A stretch of 64,000 nt of DNA from Siderastrea siderea (GCA_964030785.1 OZ034970.1:20473134-20537133); one strand, 5' to 3'. Shown: positions 34,428 through 46,041, counted from the stretch's first letter. The notes: a model not told the origin generated them from the sequence alone. Made by a program: numbers and translations.

Positions 34428-34533
34428 ATGGTGCTCAAAGAAACCAAAGTTTGTTACCTGCTTATAGCTGTCTTAATCCAGGGGAAAAGAATCAAATGTG
34501 AAAACATGACTGAGTTCACACCAAATTCCCGAG
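34428..34533 (+). CDS. Gene A exon 1: signal peptide of single-pass membrane protein
   Basis: ATG at 34428 in good context (AGACCATGG) opens a 106-bp exon encoding MVLKETKVCYLLIAVLIQGK, then RIKCENMTEFTPNSR, ending CGAG/GTGAGT in phase 1. The hydrophobic core marks a signal peptide, and NMT is a potential N-glycosylation site. The exon aligns along its length with gene B exon 1 (MALTNLKLCYLLVVVLIQG). It joins in frame to the exon at 42117, across an intron of 7583 bp that holds an antisense transposon gene and a tRNA-like palindrome. The family is not recognised. Confidence 0.75.
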
Positions 34534-34792
34534 GTGAGTTAGTCACATATTAACGTGCAACTTACTTATTCACAGCTCAGCTAATACTATATGTTTGTGA
34601 CCTCGTTTGGACTTTATATCGTGTTATTTTTATTTTTTTTTTTGAGTGCTTGTGCGTAGAGAAATGATATGTGTTAGGAAACGGCAAAATAGGGGGACTT
34701 ATTCTTTGGGATAGCATTTGTTGAACTGGGTGATAAAATGTTACACAAATTTTGTCATTGTTATCCTGAGTTAGAGTAGAGGTGTCGTGTCA

Positions 34793-34795
<3 letters not shown>

Positions 34796-34830
<35 letters not shown>
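34796..34830. repeat. (CAA)n microsatellite
   Basis: Eleven or so CAA units followed by an A-run, within the gene A intron. Confidence 0.95.
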
Positions 34831-34831
<1 letters not shown>

Positions 34832-35043
34832 AAAACCCGGAAAGTTAACACAAAATCAGCTGTATTTTGAAACGTTAAAACAATTTGGTTAATGCGTATT
34901 AATTTACGAATACTAGTTCAAGAAAGCTTTGAGATGTTTTGTTAACTGATGTACGAACAATATTTCGGGTATGTTGTTGTTGTTGTCTAAAGCTCATTAC
35001 AGTGTGACCGAAGTCGGCCACTACATCGGTTTACTGTTAATGA

Positions 35044-35046
<3 letters not shown>

Positions 35047-35129
<83 letters not shown>

Positions 35130-35131
35130 TG
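35047..35131. repeat. (AT)n-(T)n microsatellite
   Basis: About 33 AT units followed by about 19 T. Open frames through it are artefacts. Confidence 0.95.
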
Positions 35132-37495
35132 GCTGCTTGATCGAGTCCACGGAGATCGTAATGTGCAGTAGGTCACACACCGCGCAGGAAGAAAGATTGA
35201 GAATTGTTTTTAATATCAAAAACGACAACGGAAATTAGTTTATTCACGTTTGCTGCGTTAATAACCGCAAGAGTGGAGTTGTATTATTTTATTATTATTG
35301 ATATTCGTACAGGCGGCATCGTCGAGCTGATTATTGGTGCCTTAAGAAAGGATGAAGTGTAAATTCTGATCGTGATAGTTGCAGGGATTCCGTTGTTCCT
35401 GCATTTAGAAGTAGCACACGTCAACTTGTCGATACGGGAGTAGATGTTAATAAAGTACAAGCATTCTGTATTCTGCATATCGATGAGGAAAGTCGCAATT
35501 ACGTGCTGTTCAGAAAAGCAGTGCATCGTATCGGTAAAAAGGAAGCAGAGTAATCTCAGCCTTGATATTTTGCCACTGCGTAGAAATTCATACTTGGCGA
35601 CCTTAATTGCTTGCTCGGTCGAGCTCGCGCGTGCCATGTTATAGTCGTAGCCACTTTTGTCACGCCATTGCCAAGCCATCAAGTCACAAATAATATAGGT
35701 AAAAAGTGAAGATACTCATTGGGGACAATTGTGGTTGTCCGCCATATAGCTAGAAATTTTCCCTTGACTGGCGCAATGTATTCTTAAAACGTTAACCGAT
35801 TATATTCACGCGAAAATACAATGAGACGTGGACGAGGAAAAACACTGCCAAATCCTCTAACCTTTGATGAACGCTGGAGCCGTAGAGACAAAATAAGAGC
35901 TACCCTCGTTCTCCAAATATACAGAAAAGTTCCTTGTTATTCCTTCAGGGCTCAGTCAGCATGATGAATGGACAAGGCAAGCCTCTTTGGGATTAAGTGT
36001 TAAAATAATCATTAAAAATATGATAACACAATATGAAGTATTAAGAGGCTGTCCACGAAAGAACCATGCAAAAGGTGCTACAGCCTACATCACAGATTTA
36101 GTTCATACTTTGCATACAGGCATAACTTGGTGAAGTATTGTTACATGGGGTATTGGTTTGGCTCAAACTCGTAATCTTTCTGTTTTCCAGGGTGGGTCCC
36201 CTCAGAGGGCCATTTTCGCCCTCAAACAGGCATGAATTTAGTGAATATTTGAATGCCACGACTTCTTCCAGTTTATAAAGCAAATCAATTAAAACCAACT
36301 GAATGTAATCCACTAGGTATAGACTCTTTAACAATACCATTAACATAACTACAGTTGTCCTTCGTAATTTTTTTCTCAATATTTTCGGAAGGGAACTTTG
36401 TCAATAAAGGAATGTATGTAAATTTGACGTATTTTCCAAGCTCGACGAAAAAATCCTCGCAAAGCTTCACATGAATTGTAGCACATACTGACGTACAGAG
36501 GGCCCTTATCTTTTCGCCTGGTAATTCAAATGTCTGGGTTTTTCAACATTTTTGGAGAAGTGAGCTCGTAAAGTTGACGATCTCTCGTGAAACTGCAAAG
36601 AAAACAATGGCGGTTTCCTGACAATAGTTTGGATATATTCAAACATATTTGAAGAATCCTGTAGCCATTTCTACTATAAATTCAATTTCTAACCTTTTCG
36701 TGTCTTCCACAAAGAATTTTACGTCGATTTCATCGGGTTTTATATGACAGGAAGTCGTCCAGGAAGTATACATCAACGCCGAAGATGGGAGCTAGCTTGG
36801 GGATCTGCTCCTAGCCTGACACATCCTGTTGTTTATCCAACTGCACTGGTACTGCAGACAAGGTGTCTTTTACCTCTGTAGATATTACGGATAAATCGCT
36901 TGTTTTTTACCATTTCCTTGATTTGAAGACGATCGCTTTGATCCTGGACTCGAAATCGCCATATTGATTTCTGAGCCTTCGCTATAGAAAGTGGTCTGCG
37001 GTTGTCAGAAGCTGCGTGTAACCTATCATGCCAGAAGCCGCAATGCGTCCCGTTTTCAAATAGAAAAATAATAAAGAAAAATGCACAGACAACTTTTTCT
37101 TTCCTCTTTTTACGTGAGATATCAGACCGTGTATACGGTGCAACTGCTCTAATTCTGCATGCAATAATTAGCGTGATTTGCTTATCTTCTATCGGTAGTT
37201 GTGTAATGGTATGGAATATCATACTTTCAATAAAAAGGGTTTATATTCCAGCTTCAGAACAAAAATAAATGCTGGCTCGGAACTATTACATGTAACTTAA
37301 TTTTGAATCGCACACACGTGACTGAAATCTTACCTTTCGTTTCAGTCATTCGCTTTCTCTTCTGTTTGCGTGTTTAAAGAGGAGTTATAATGGAAAACTG
37401 TTCTCATGAATATGTATTGGCACGCTTTTAGCCAAATGATTCATAGGTCTGAAAAATCAGCAACATACTTATTACATTTTCTGGACCGTGCCAGC

Positions 37496-38761
37496 TTATA
37501 AATCTACGTTTTTGAGAACTTGATCGCGCACAGACTCCCACTGTCCTCTCTCAACAAGAGCGTCGACCGTGTCTTCTTCTTGCACACATTCTTTGGTGTT
37601 CCACCTCAGCCTTCCACTCCGAGCAATGACTGCGAGGCGCGAAAAGTATGATGCCACTTGCTGTGCGCTGAGCCAATCACTGGAAGAAAACAATTTACTC
37701 CCGTCAGCCGCACGAACCGACTTCAAGTTTAAGGCAACGACGGCGGGGTCGCACTTGTTTCCCGTCTGTTCCCCGTCAAGGAACAACTTCATAAGATACC
37801 CTTTAACCTGTTGTGAAAATCGAGTAGCTCTCCTGCTCTTCTTTAGGCCCCAGCCGAGTTCAACAGAGGGGTAATCTGTCACACTCAAATCCCGAGGGGA
37901 TTCCTCAGAAGACACATAAGATGGACGAATACTTGTGCAAGCATAAGCCCATTTTCGCTTTATGGTGTCATAAGGAGAGTCTTTCTGCGGGCGGAAGCAG
38001 TGCCTACCAACATCTATGTGTTTCTGCATTGCTGTACTTGTTTTAAACAGCTTTATGCAGCCCGCTTGAGGGCAACTGAATTCACAAGTTTCGTTGGTGT
38101 CGTCATCATTGCTATTTTTGGCTTTGTTGCTTTTAACTGTTTGCAAGCACCCAACTGACATCCTTGGAGAAGTGAATGGCTCAATAACCACCAAGCGTGT
38201 GTCTCCTTGACTACCTCCCTTCTTTGTCAGCTTCTGGTAATGAACAAATTTACCCTGGCCGATGTTATAGGCCTTCCACATCCTGATTCCTCCTTCAGAA
38301 AACTGAAAGTTTGAAAACATCTGGACACCTGTCCAGTTGTGGCTGTGAATCTGTTGTGCTGACGTGTTTACTTTCACAACTGACGCACGGCAACCCCTTA
38401 CACCAGAGTACGAGTCTAGTACCCTCTTCATATCAGACGCATTCTCGACGTCGTGACCCGCGTTGACATACTGGCGAATGTGGCTCTTCATAGGGGATAT
38501 GTGCCGGTCGCATATGTCCTTGCCGCTGTTTGACTCACTGAAGTCATATCGACTTGTGACGATACCTGTCCGCTGGCTAATTCCATGTATACTTAGCAGC
38601 AGAAGAGCGCAGTGATAACAGCCGGCGTTATCCGATCTGGCAAACGCTTCCACAATCTCAGGCGATTTCCTCTTTACCTCCGTCAGCGTATTCTCGTAGA
38701 GAGACGCCACAGAAAACCAGTTCTGGCTGCACTGGTCTAGCAGATGGACATATGTTCTCAC
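37496..38761 (-). CDS. Transposon-type protein with C2H2 finger, last exon (antisense in gene A intron)
   Basis: A 421-codon minus-strand frame is open from an acceptor (TTTAATTAG/GTGAGAAC) to the stop at 37496. Its first part reads IVEAFARSDNAGCYHCALLL, then YDFSESNSGKDICDRHISPM and KSHIRQYVNAGHDVENA. These resemble a conserved block of unannotated proteins repeated in cnidarian genomes and may be an RNase H-like catalytic core (inference). The middle has a C2H2 zinc finger, CPQAGCIKLFKTSTAMQKH with a closing His. The tail ends GQWESVRDQVLKNVDL. An upstream exon of the same family lies at 40255-39856, but their phases do not match directly, so exons between are missing or unseen. The frame itself is intact. 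Confidence 0.55.
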   Translation of the reverse strand: MRTYVHLLDQCSQNWFSVASLYENTLTEVKRKSPEIVEAFARSDNAGCYHCALLLLSIHGISQRTGIVTSRYDFSESNSGKDICDRHISPMKSHIRQYVNAGHDVENASDMKRVLDSYSGVRGCRASVVKVNTSAQQIHSHNWTGVQMFSNFQFSEGGIRMWKAYNIGQGKFVHYQKLTKKGGSQGDTRLVVIEPFTSPRMSVGCLQTVKSNKAKNSNDDDTNETCEFSCPQAGCIKLFKTSTAMQKHIDVGRHCFRPQKDSPYDTIKRKWAYACTSIRPSYVSSEESPRDLSVTDYPSVELGWGLKKSRRATRFSQQVKGYLMKLFLDGEQTGNKCDPAVVALNLKSVRAADGSKLFSSSDWLSAQQVASYFSRLAVIARSGRLRWNTKECVQEEDTVDALVERGQWESVRDQVLKNVDL

Positions 38762-39231
38762 CTAATTAAAGAAAGTAAGAAATGATCACAGAAAAATTCA
38801 AGAGGGAGATATCAGTTTCACGCGATTGGATTCTTCAATGTACTAGGGTACAAAAGAAACAATTTTACAAGAAGTTTTCGTAGCCAGTGGGATGGCTTGG
38901 CAATGAGGTAACTGATTCCTTAGTTGTCACACAAACTATATTTGTTACATAGTAAACAAGTACACATACGTGTTTACGTTCCTTGCCGGAAGTACCTATG
39001 CTTCTTCACTCTTATCTGTCTTGCTTTTGTTACGTCAACTTCTATCTACACCTGAACTTCCTCACACGTATCACTGACTTCAACTTCTGGTTATCATGAG
39101 CACTATTCTACTGTAGGAATTAACAACAACTCATTAATACTTTGCAAACTCTATATGTCTGTCAAGGTATTTTTGTCGGAGTCACAGTCTCTCTCTTTTT
39201 TTTTAATTCCCTTGTCACTCTTTACTCTCAG

Positions 39232-39380
39232 TAGGATATGATCTGGTAGATAAAGGGTTGGTGAAGTCTTGTGTCCAGTGCTCAAGTGTCTGGGAGCATC
39301 ATTACTCTCCCATAGAGGGATGCTAGTCCATCGCAGGATTACCTCCCCCCCTGTTCCTTTTTCTTTATTTGCAAGTACAT
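39232..39380. repeat. SINE/LINE-tail fragment
   Basis: AGGGATGCTAGTCCATCGCA, then GGATTACC, is a motif I recognise from widespread retroposon tails in marine invertebrates. Borders are uncertain. Confidence 0.4.
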
Positions 39381-39855
39381 TGACCTGGGCTACGTAATGC
39401 TACACAACTCATGAAATCTCTGTGCGTATTATCTGTAATACCACAGAGTAAAGTGTTAGTGCGTTTTCTCATTCTTATCTTGTAAAATAACGTAGAAGTG
39501 GAAAAATGTTTTTTAAAACCCACCGATTAGTTTTCGCGCGCGCTCGTTACACGAAACACACCACGTGGTACAAAATCGGACGGCAAGATTTGATATCCGT
39601 CATCCGACTTTGTTGACGAAAAAGAAAGTCACTTTTTCCAGACAAGACAAGCACAGAAGTGTAGATAAACGAATTAACATGCACTTGCCTGATCTTTATT
39701 GGTTTCTTTTCTTGTTAGTTCCTCTGAATGCAGCTTTCTACACCTTCCACATAATCCTTCAGAATTTCAGTCAAACAATTACTTACAACTTTCAAAAAAT
39801 CATAAGCATCTGGGAATTTCCTACTATAACAACGATATTAGTGCAAAATATTTAC

Positions 39856-40255
39856 CTGACCCAGTAGGAATAAACAGACCCCAGTGATCTAGAATGGCTT
39901 TTGAGAAAGCAGCGGAAATCCCTCTGTCAGGTTTTGCGTTACTCGCACCATGATGCGGGTGACTACATTTTGTCGGAGGCCGACTTGAATTCCAAAGCGT
40001 ACCAAGAATATCCCTGTGTTGCGGACAAATAGTTAGCGTTTCACCCTGTTCTTCAAACAATCCTACTCTCAAAAGTATCAGGTGCCATTCGCCGTCGATA
40101 TTCGTTTGGCTTGTTTTCACTCCCCGAAGATGGTTTGATATGTCTCTGTTGCAACTTCGCAGTGGCACATACTCTTTGTTGAGAAGGTAGTGACTGGAAT
40201 TCCCACACGATGTTGAGGAATATTTTTCGAACGAGCAAAAGGGGCCCTCAGCCAT
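39856..40255 (-). CDS. N-terminal exon of the same transposon-type protein
   Basis: ATG at 40255 (MAEGPFCSFEKYSSTSCGNS) opens a 400-bp exon ending GGGTCAG/GTAAATA. It includes GEWHLILLRVGLFEEQGETL, ICPQHRDILGTLW and KCSHPHHGASNAKPDRGISA, then LDHWGLFIPTGS: a Cys/His-rich N-terminal domain typical of the family carrying the SDNAGCY block. The exon ends in phase 1 whereas the exon at 38761 begins in phase 0, so they are not adjacent exons. Internal deletion or unrecognised exons between 38762 and 39855 would explain this. Confidence 0.5.
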
Positions 40256-41354
40256 GAAATTATGTAAACTTTTTGGCAACCCGGATCTATTTTCACAGCT
40301 GTACTGAACTTTGGGTCACTTTTCGCGCCAAGACAGCATACGTTTCTCTTGAAAGGTCGCAGACCACCTCTCCGTTATGTCCGTGGGCTCAATAAAAGTG
40401 ACAGCGTTGTAAACAAATGATGTCGCCCACCACTTTCGATTTCAGTCGGAAGAATAGGGTACAGCATGGAAACTTTTCGTTTTAAAAGCGGGTAGAGGAA
40501 AAAGAACGAAATTGTTTTGGTAAAAAGAGGGCAATATTGTGCCGTGAGGAGAGATACTTTGATGATATACGAGTTACATTCCTCGAAACGAACACGCCGT
40601 GTCGAAAGTGCCAAGAGTGTGTTAAATGACCTAGGCCCTTGCATTGTTGAAAGCAAACGTACAAAAATTTGCCTCCAAAGTATTTCATCAGCTGCAAGGT
40701 ATGTTTTAAAATATACGCTTCTTGCTAAGTACTAAGGGTTGTCATAAGGTGAATTTGAATTCGCTTCGTCGTGCCACAATACTGCAGAATCCGTGATCGA
40801 TCTTCAACTTTAGCGAACTTAGTGAGGTCACTGTGAAGAAATGTTTACGAAACCCAGACATCTGGAAGCCCTAAACAAAACTTTAATGTACCCTTTCGAT
40901 CCCACAATACTTGAATTTGTGTAAATGTTTGCGAGGATTGTTCGAGCAGTTTTTAAAAACGCAAGATTTTCGCCCTGTTTAAAAATGCAACAAAATGACC
41001 CTCCGGCAATGTAACGTAAAAGTTAACTTGGAAACGTTATAGCTCCTTTATTTATATTTTTACAAAGTACAAGCCTAAAGTTTCCATGCTGGTCAGTTGT
41101 CTTTAAATCTGTCGAAAAATACGAGAGAACAGTTCATCCAAACTTTATGAAAATTCATGCCCGGTGAAGAGGGAAAATGGCTCCCCGTGGGGGACCCCCC
41201 AGGAAAACCAAGGGAAAGGAGCTTGAACCTAAATAATACTATTTTTACAGTTACTGCCCCACGTTATGCCTACATGCGAAATTTAAGCCAAATCCGTGTT
41301 GTAGCTTGTAGCACCTACTGCATGGTTTTGCATGGTTTTCTCATGGACAGCCTC
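40256..41354. other. Gene A intron, no gene recognised
   Basis: Non-coding. The plus-strand frame 41157-41492 runs into the tRNA-like palindrome and is spurious. Confidence 0.4.
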
Positions 41355-41427
41355 TTAAATGTAAAGAAGATCCTCGCAGTTATTAACGCAACTTATGCAG
41401 TTGCGAAAAGAAAGGCTGAAAAACTCA

Positions 41428-41498
41428 GGCTTAACGGGATTCGAACCCTGACCTCTGCGATACCGGTGCAGCGCTCTAACCAACTGAGCTAACAAGCC
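41428..41498 (-). ncRNA. tRNA-like gene, minus copy
   Basis: This is the same 71-nt sequence as the plus copy. Pol III A box TAGCTCAGTTGG and B box GGTTCGAATCC are intact, and a T5 run follows within 10 nt of the 3' end. Acceptor and T stems have mismatches and the position before the apparent GGT anticodon is C instead of U, so it is more likely a tRNA-derived sequence than a working tRNA. Confidence 0.6.
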
Positions 41499-41518
41499 AA
41501 GCCAACCAGCTCCCAGTT

Positions 41519-41589
41519 GGCTTGTTAGCTCAGTTGGTTAGAGCGCTGCACCGGTATCGCAGAGGTCAGGGTTCGAATCCCGTTAAGCC
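41519..41589 (+). ncRNA. tRNA-like gene, plus copy
   Basis: It starts GGCTTGTTAGCTCAGTTGGT and ends GGGTTCGAATCCCGTTAAGC plus C. The D arm is normal (GCTC/GAGC). The anticodon arm CTGC/GCAG encloses a loop centred on GGT without U33. The T stem pairs only three of five bases in the usual register, and the acceptor pairs GGCTT with AAGCC only, one base short. T6 at 41593-41598 is a good Pol III terminator. It is probably transcribed but is not a canonical tRNA. Confidence 0.6.
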
Positions 41590-41662
41590 TGATTTTTTCA
41601 GCCTTTCTTTTCGCAACTGCATAAGTTGCGTTAATAACTGCGAGGATCTTCTTTACATTTAA

Positions 41663-42116
41663 TTCTTCATTCCGCAGTTCAAATATATGATTTTCATATA
41701 TTCATAATTTTAACAATATGAAGTATCGACAGGAAATACGGGGGACAAATAGACCAGGGACAACTAAACAGCACACGCTTCTCAAAACAGAAAAGGTAAA
41801 AGCCAGGGTGACTGGAGGGTGAAAAGGGGCCGGCGGAGGGAATGAATGTTTAAAGACTCTTTTTAAACGACGATGTATACCGCAAGGCGGTTAGGAGCAA
41901 AGAGAAGACCAAACCTAGACAACAATCTTCTTTACAGGAAGCTATACTGCGAATAAAGACCAAGAAGCACCCTAGACAATGACCCTTTAACACCTCACAT
42001 AAGCATAATTATTCTTTTCTAACATTTCCTCACAGTCAACGCCTTATTTTTTGTTCAACCTGCAGGTATGATTCATACTTCTACGCATCCGATCAAACTT
42101 TTCACGTCATCTCTAG
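41663..42116. other. Gene A intron, right end
   Basis: Non-coding. It ends in a pyrimidine-rich tract and TCATCTCTAG, the acceptor shared with gene B. Confidence 0.5.
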
Positions 42117-42577
42117 ACATTATGCCTCCAACAGAAGAAGGAAGGGTTTCCTCATACAGCAGTATTGGAGACAAGAAACCAGTTGCCATAACGACACCGC
42201 AACTGGTGAAAGTTAGCAGCTCTGGGGAAGGAAGGACTTCCTCTAAAGAAATGAAAGGAACACCATTGCTCAAAACAATATCAACCACAACAGGTTTCTC
42301 AACAGAGAACGTGATGACTTCAGTTCTCTTAACAACAGCACAATTTGTGGCACGCAGCAGCTCTGAAATCAAGTACGTGGATAATAAAACAGAATTCTCG
42401 CCCACCCAACCTGACAAGACACCCACTGGGCCTACAGCTCGGGATGAGCACGTCATACGGGGAGATCAGGATTGGCAGGTTTCTGTTTACGTGGTCTGTG
42501 CTCTGATTTTGGGAATTATAGGGTTCGTGGCCATTATGCTGATCAAAAGCATTCGCAGAGACAGATTAGTCGTTTAG
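42117..42577 (+). CDS. Gene A exon 2: Ser/Thr-rich ectodomain, membrane span, short tail
   Basis: The exon completes a 188-residue type I membrane protein. After the join (NSR/DIMPPTEE) come about 110 residues rich in Ser/Thr, a mucin-like stalk, with modules SYSSIGDKKPVAITTPQLV, then SSKEMKGTPLLKTISTTTG and TTAQFVARSSSEIKYVD. The juxtamembrane block PDKTPTGPTARDEHVIRGDQ contains an RGD triplet. The single transmembrane span is VSVYVVCALILGIIGFVAIM and the basic tail KSIRRDRLVV is short. It is clearly homologous to gene B exon 2, but module order differs. No enzymatic motif is seen. Surface adhesion, receptor or mucin-like roles are possible; none is shown. Confidence 0.75.
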
Positions 42578-43065
42578 AGCCACAGTAAACCTTAACCTCC
42601 AAGTCTCCAAGGCTACGGAGAGCATCGTGATCAACCACGGATACTTACACACTTCTTGGCTTCTTGGATAAGTGGGGACGTTTGAGTAGACAACAAGATG
42701 GCTTCTGCTGTGAAGATCAAGTGTTCAAATCACCTTGTGTTATTCTAATCTTCAATACGTAAGCACCCACGAACTCTGCCAGAATGGACAGGACGTATTT
42801 TTCTTTTTTCAACCAAACTTGAAGAGGCGTGGTAGTATAAGTAGTATAAGTTCTACGGAAAATAGCGACTGTGTGTTTGCAGTTATTTTATTTTCTGTCC
42901 TATCGTGCTGAACTGAACTGTTTTGTGTATTAAGCAAGGTATGGTGTCTCCGTTGTAAGTAATTCCTCCTGACAACATACCGTAGTTTGTTGGTTGAGTG
43001 ATAAGTTTATCATTTAGTCCGTCCATTTGGTCGTCAGACAGTCATTCGATCTGCAAGGCAGTGAG
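42578..43065. other. 3' region of gene A
   Basis: Likely 3' untranslated and flanking sequence. It shares short matches with the 3' side of gene B (GATGGCTTCTGCTGTGAAGA here, GATAGCTTCTACTGTAAGCT there) but lacks an obvious AATAAA. Confidence 0.4.
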
Positions 43066-43116
43066 CCAGTCAGTCAGTCAGTCAGTCAGTCAGTCAGTCA
43101 GTCAGTCAGTCAGTCA
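43066..43116. repeat. (GTCA)n microsatellite downstream of gene A
   Basis: About 12 tandem GTCA units, about 490 bp after the stop of gene A. A matching array follows gene B at 50391-50443, so it is part of the duplicated segment. Confidence 0.9.
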
Positions 43117-45295
43117 CACAGTAACTCGGTGATTCTGCCTGTCCTTGCGTCGTTCGTTTAGTCAGTTCTTCATGCATTCTTTATTTGATGCGATTGGTTC
43201 CAAAATCGTAAATTTCAATAGACATGTTGATGAATCCTATTTTCAACAGTCCCAACTCTATTCGTCAGCCCTTACCCCCTGGAGAAATTTGCATAGGTAT
43301 AGCTTAAGGAACAGGTTCATTTGTATTATTTCTCTTCTTTCACTCCTTTTGTGAAACGAAGTGGTGCTGTGACCAAGAGTGCTGACTTTACAAAAGCCCT
43401 TTGTTTAACTGTTGAACTTATTAGACTTCCTATGCACATTCATATTTGAATGTGTACGTTTTCTAGCAATTGTATAGCTCCAGTACCCTCTGAAAGTATT
43501 TTTAGTTTGTATTTTATTCCAACGCCTTCAATATAATGCAGAATTGCCGTCTCAAATCGCAATTAGTTTTGTATCACGATATCATCGTTTTTCGAGCAAA
43601 ACAAACACAAAACTGAGAATTTCCTGCACGGATTGAAAGATAAATTCTTACAACTTGTCAAGTGTTGAACAGGAATGCTTGGACGCGCTATCAAATCTTT
43701 GTTTTGCATAAAAAATTATCAAAATGCGGACTTTTCTCACCATAAGTCGCTGCTTCGCACCAATAAATTCAAAGTAGCATCTTTATTGCCCCCGCAGGGT
43801 TTTGGAAAACCCGAGGAGGCAGAATTGAAGTCTCTGCGTAATTATGGGAAACTGTTGTATACCAGATGAAATCTCGACTTGAACAAAGCGAGGCACGCAA
43901 GGTACTGCTGGGAAACCGCAATATTTACACAAGCCAAATAAAGCGAACTGCGGACGTCAAATACATTTTTCAAAACCTGGGTAAACGCTACAGCACGGTA
44001 AATGTTGTTTTTAAATGCTGATTTGCCTTTCAAAAATTCTTTAACAGATCGTTTGATCCAGTTGAGATTTCTATGATTTTTGCAATTTTGTTCGCAAAGC
44101 GGTTCCAGTTTTGATCAACCGGTCGCCATTATTTCATGTGAAGTGTCTGCAAAAGTTACATGCATGTGTCCATGCACACAAGAAATCCTAGAGTTTCTCG
44201 CTACTAAAAGCAAATGTATTGTTTATTTGAATAAAATGTTTGGCTGGAAAACCTTTTAGTCGATTATTGTGTCTATTTTACATAAGTGATGGTGGGGCTT
44301 GAGAAGCAACGCAACGTTTGGTAAACACGGACTAATTTGCATAAGCAAGTTGAAATTTGAGATACGACAACGTGTGGGAAATTTCAGCAATTTTCGTTTT
44401 CATGGTTGTTTTCTGCCTAGTAGTTGATACCTAACCATTGTTTTCTATATTGTTTGTGCTTATTTTACCTTGCCATTATCACTAAAATCATAGAAAAGCG
44501 GGGGCAGCTGTAGTGACAACTATTACTAGTGTAGCTTTGTTAGGTTCCAGATGTCGACAAAATAGGTAAAATAACGTAATCTCGACGACCTATTCGTTCA
44601 AAACGTTTTCAAAAACATGATTGCGTGATAAGCGCATGCACAACAACACCTCGAGAAAAAACTGTTAAAAACAAACGAAAACACGTTTTAATTCTCGTCT
44701 TACGTTGCCATTTCAATGACGTGGACTTTAAAGTTGAATATCGCTTTCCTATACCTTTCAAACGGCCAAGTAATTTACATTTCTGGCCGCTTTTTGACGA
44801 GGAACTTTGAATTCTGTTTTGAATGGAAGGTGCCCAACAAAAACGGGGCGAAATTTTAACCAATCACTGGCTCGCTTTTGAGACGCCAATACTTGGTTAT
44901 ATTGACGCCTCAAAAACAATCGAAAGAAATTGAGAATCATGATACTGTGTGGTCTTACTGGAGACTGGATGCTAGTGCATCCATGCATACTTTACACGTC
45001 AAGTCTGTAGGATGCACCGCTACCATAGCTAAGAATAATTAACCATAAACTTGTACTAGATAAATATGACAAATTCAACATTATAAAAAATCATCGCTTT
45101 AACGTTCATTTGATGTTACCCTTGTAGTACTCGCGAAGAAATCGAACGTAAGTATAGACACAGTGACATAGCAGCGGCAAGCGAGAAATTAACGGACTCA
45201 AAACCCCCATCAAATCACGCAAAACCACGCATACGACACGAGGTAACTGTACTATATTTATCTGGCATTGTATTTTCGATGTAAATGTAATATTT
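43117..45295. other. Intergenic, no gene recognised
   Basis: AT-rich sequence. Short open frames have no motifs. Confidence 0.35.
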
Positions 45296-45408
45296 AACAA
45301 TTATCCTGCGAAATCGCGCGGAATATCACCTGATACTTAGCCGACGAGGCCGTAGGCCGAGTTGGCTAAATCAGGGGATATTCCGCAAGATTGAGCAGGA
45401 TAATTGTT
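45296..45408. mobile_element. Palindromic MITE-like element
   Basis: The ends AACAATTATCCTGC and its reverse complement are followed by a stem through GGAATATC, and the tip is CGAGGCCGTAGGCCGAG, which folds on itself. It is the same design as 9727-9842 and 50133-50221. Confidence 0.8.
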
Positions 45409-46041
45409 TTATTATTCAACAAATTCCCATCGCCTACCACTTTCAGAACGAGAAAAACTACGGCTCTATGATAAAAACGCTAAAAGCTAGCAACACATAA
45501 GCTTAATAAAAATCAAAACAGAACTTCAAGAAATCGAAGTTTCCTACAGTTCAATTTAAAAGACTTATTTACAAACTCATGTTTGGAAATGACAAGACAA
45601 AGTAAAAAAAAAAAATATTGCTACCTTACCGAGAATAAGTCCTCTTCCTGTGAATTAAAATCTTTTCAACTTTAGTCTTTACAACTTTCCGTGAGTAAGT
45701 GTGCTGCTTCGTTCGCAATAGCATTTTCTTGGTTGAGTTCTCACTATGAAAATTCCAAGTCAACCTCTGGATATCTTTGTGAGCTGAAGCAAATACTGGT
45801 TGACTTTTTGAGAGCATTTAATAGTGGAAAGTTTCTTCCAGGGAGTCAAAATTTACGGAGAACACTGCTAAAACTGCCTCGCTTTTCAAAATGGCCGCCA
45901 ATCAAGCAATGAAAGAAAATCTGCAGTGCACTTCCAAATATAGTCATTTACGTATATCGCAGGATATCTGTCATGTAGGATGACAGATATTGAGGGCTTC
46001 CTTACCATATATGGGCATAGTGACAATTTGTTGAATAATAA
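45409..46041. mobile_element. Non-autonomous element with 17-bp inverted ends
   Basis: TTATTATTCAACAAATT at the left end is inverted exactly at 46025-46041. A small hairpin (GATATCTGTCAT, GTAGG, ATGACAGATAT) lies near the right end. There is no coding capacity. It abuts the palindrome on its left, so the two may form one composite element. Confidence 0.6.

Larger units (their letters stand above)
34534..37495. other. Gene A intron, left part
   Basis: Non-coding apart from microsatellites. The 132-codon minus-strand frame at 35284-35682 has no recognisable domain and is not called. Confidence 0.4.
41355..41662. repeat. Near-perfect palindrome carrying two tRNA-like genes
   Basis: Arms of 146 bp (41355-41500 and 41517-41662) are reverse complements with a single evident mismatch, and a 16-bp spacer separates them. 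Each arm holds one tRNA-like unit plus about 70 bp of its 3' flank (GTTGCGAAAAGAAAGGCTGA on the left). Both A-run and T-run terminators lie inside the arms. The high identity implies a recent origin or ongoing conversion. Confidence 0.9.

Noticed and set aside
35037..35228. Frames with Tyr-Ile repeats on both strands
   Set aside because: Translation of an (AT)n run.
39565..39867. 100-codon plus-strand frame with a hydrophobic stretch
   Set aside because: Overlaps the antisense transposon exon, no homology or splice support.
41157..41492. 111-codon frame
   Set aside because: Runs through the minus tRNA-like unit; not protein coding.
41519..41589. Functional tRNA-Thr(GGT)
   Set aside because: No U33, mismatched T and acceptor stems, and GGT is not a usual eukaryotic Thr anticodon; called tRNA-like instead.
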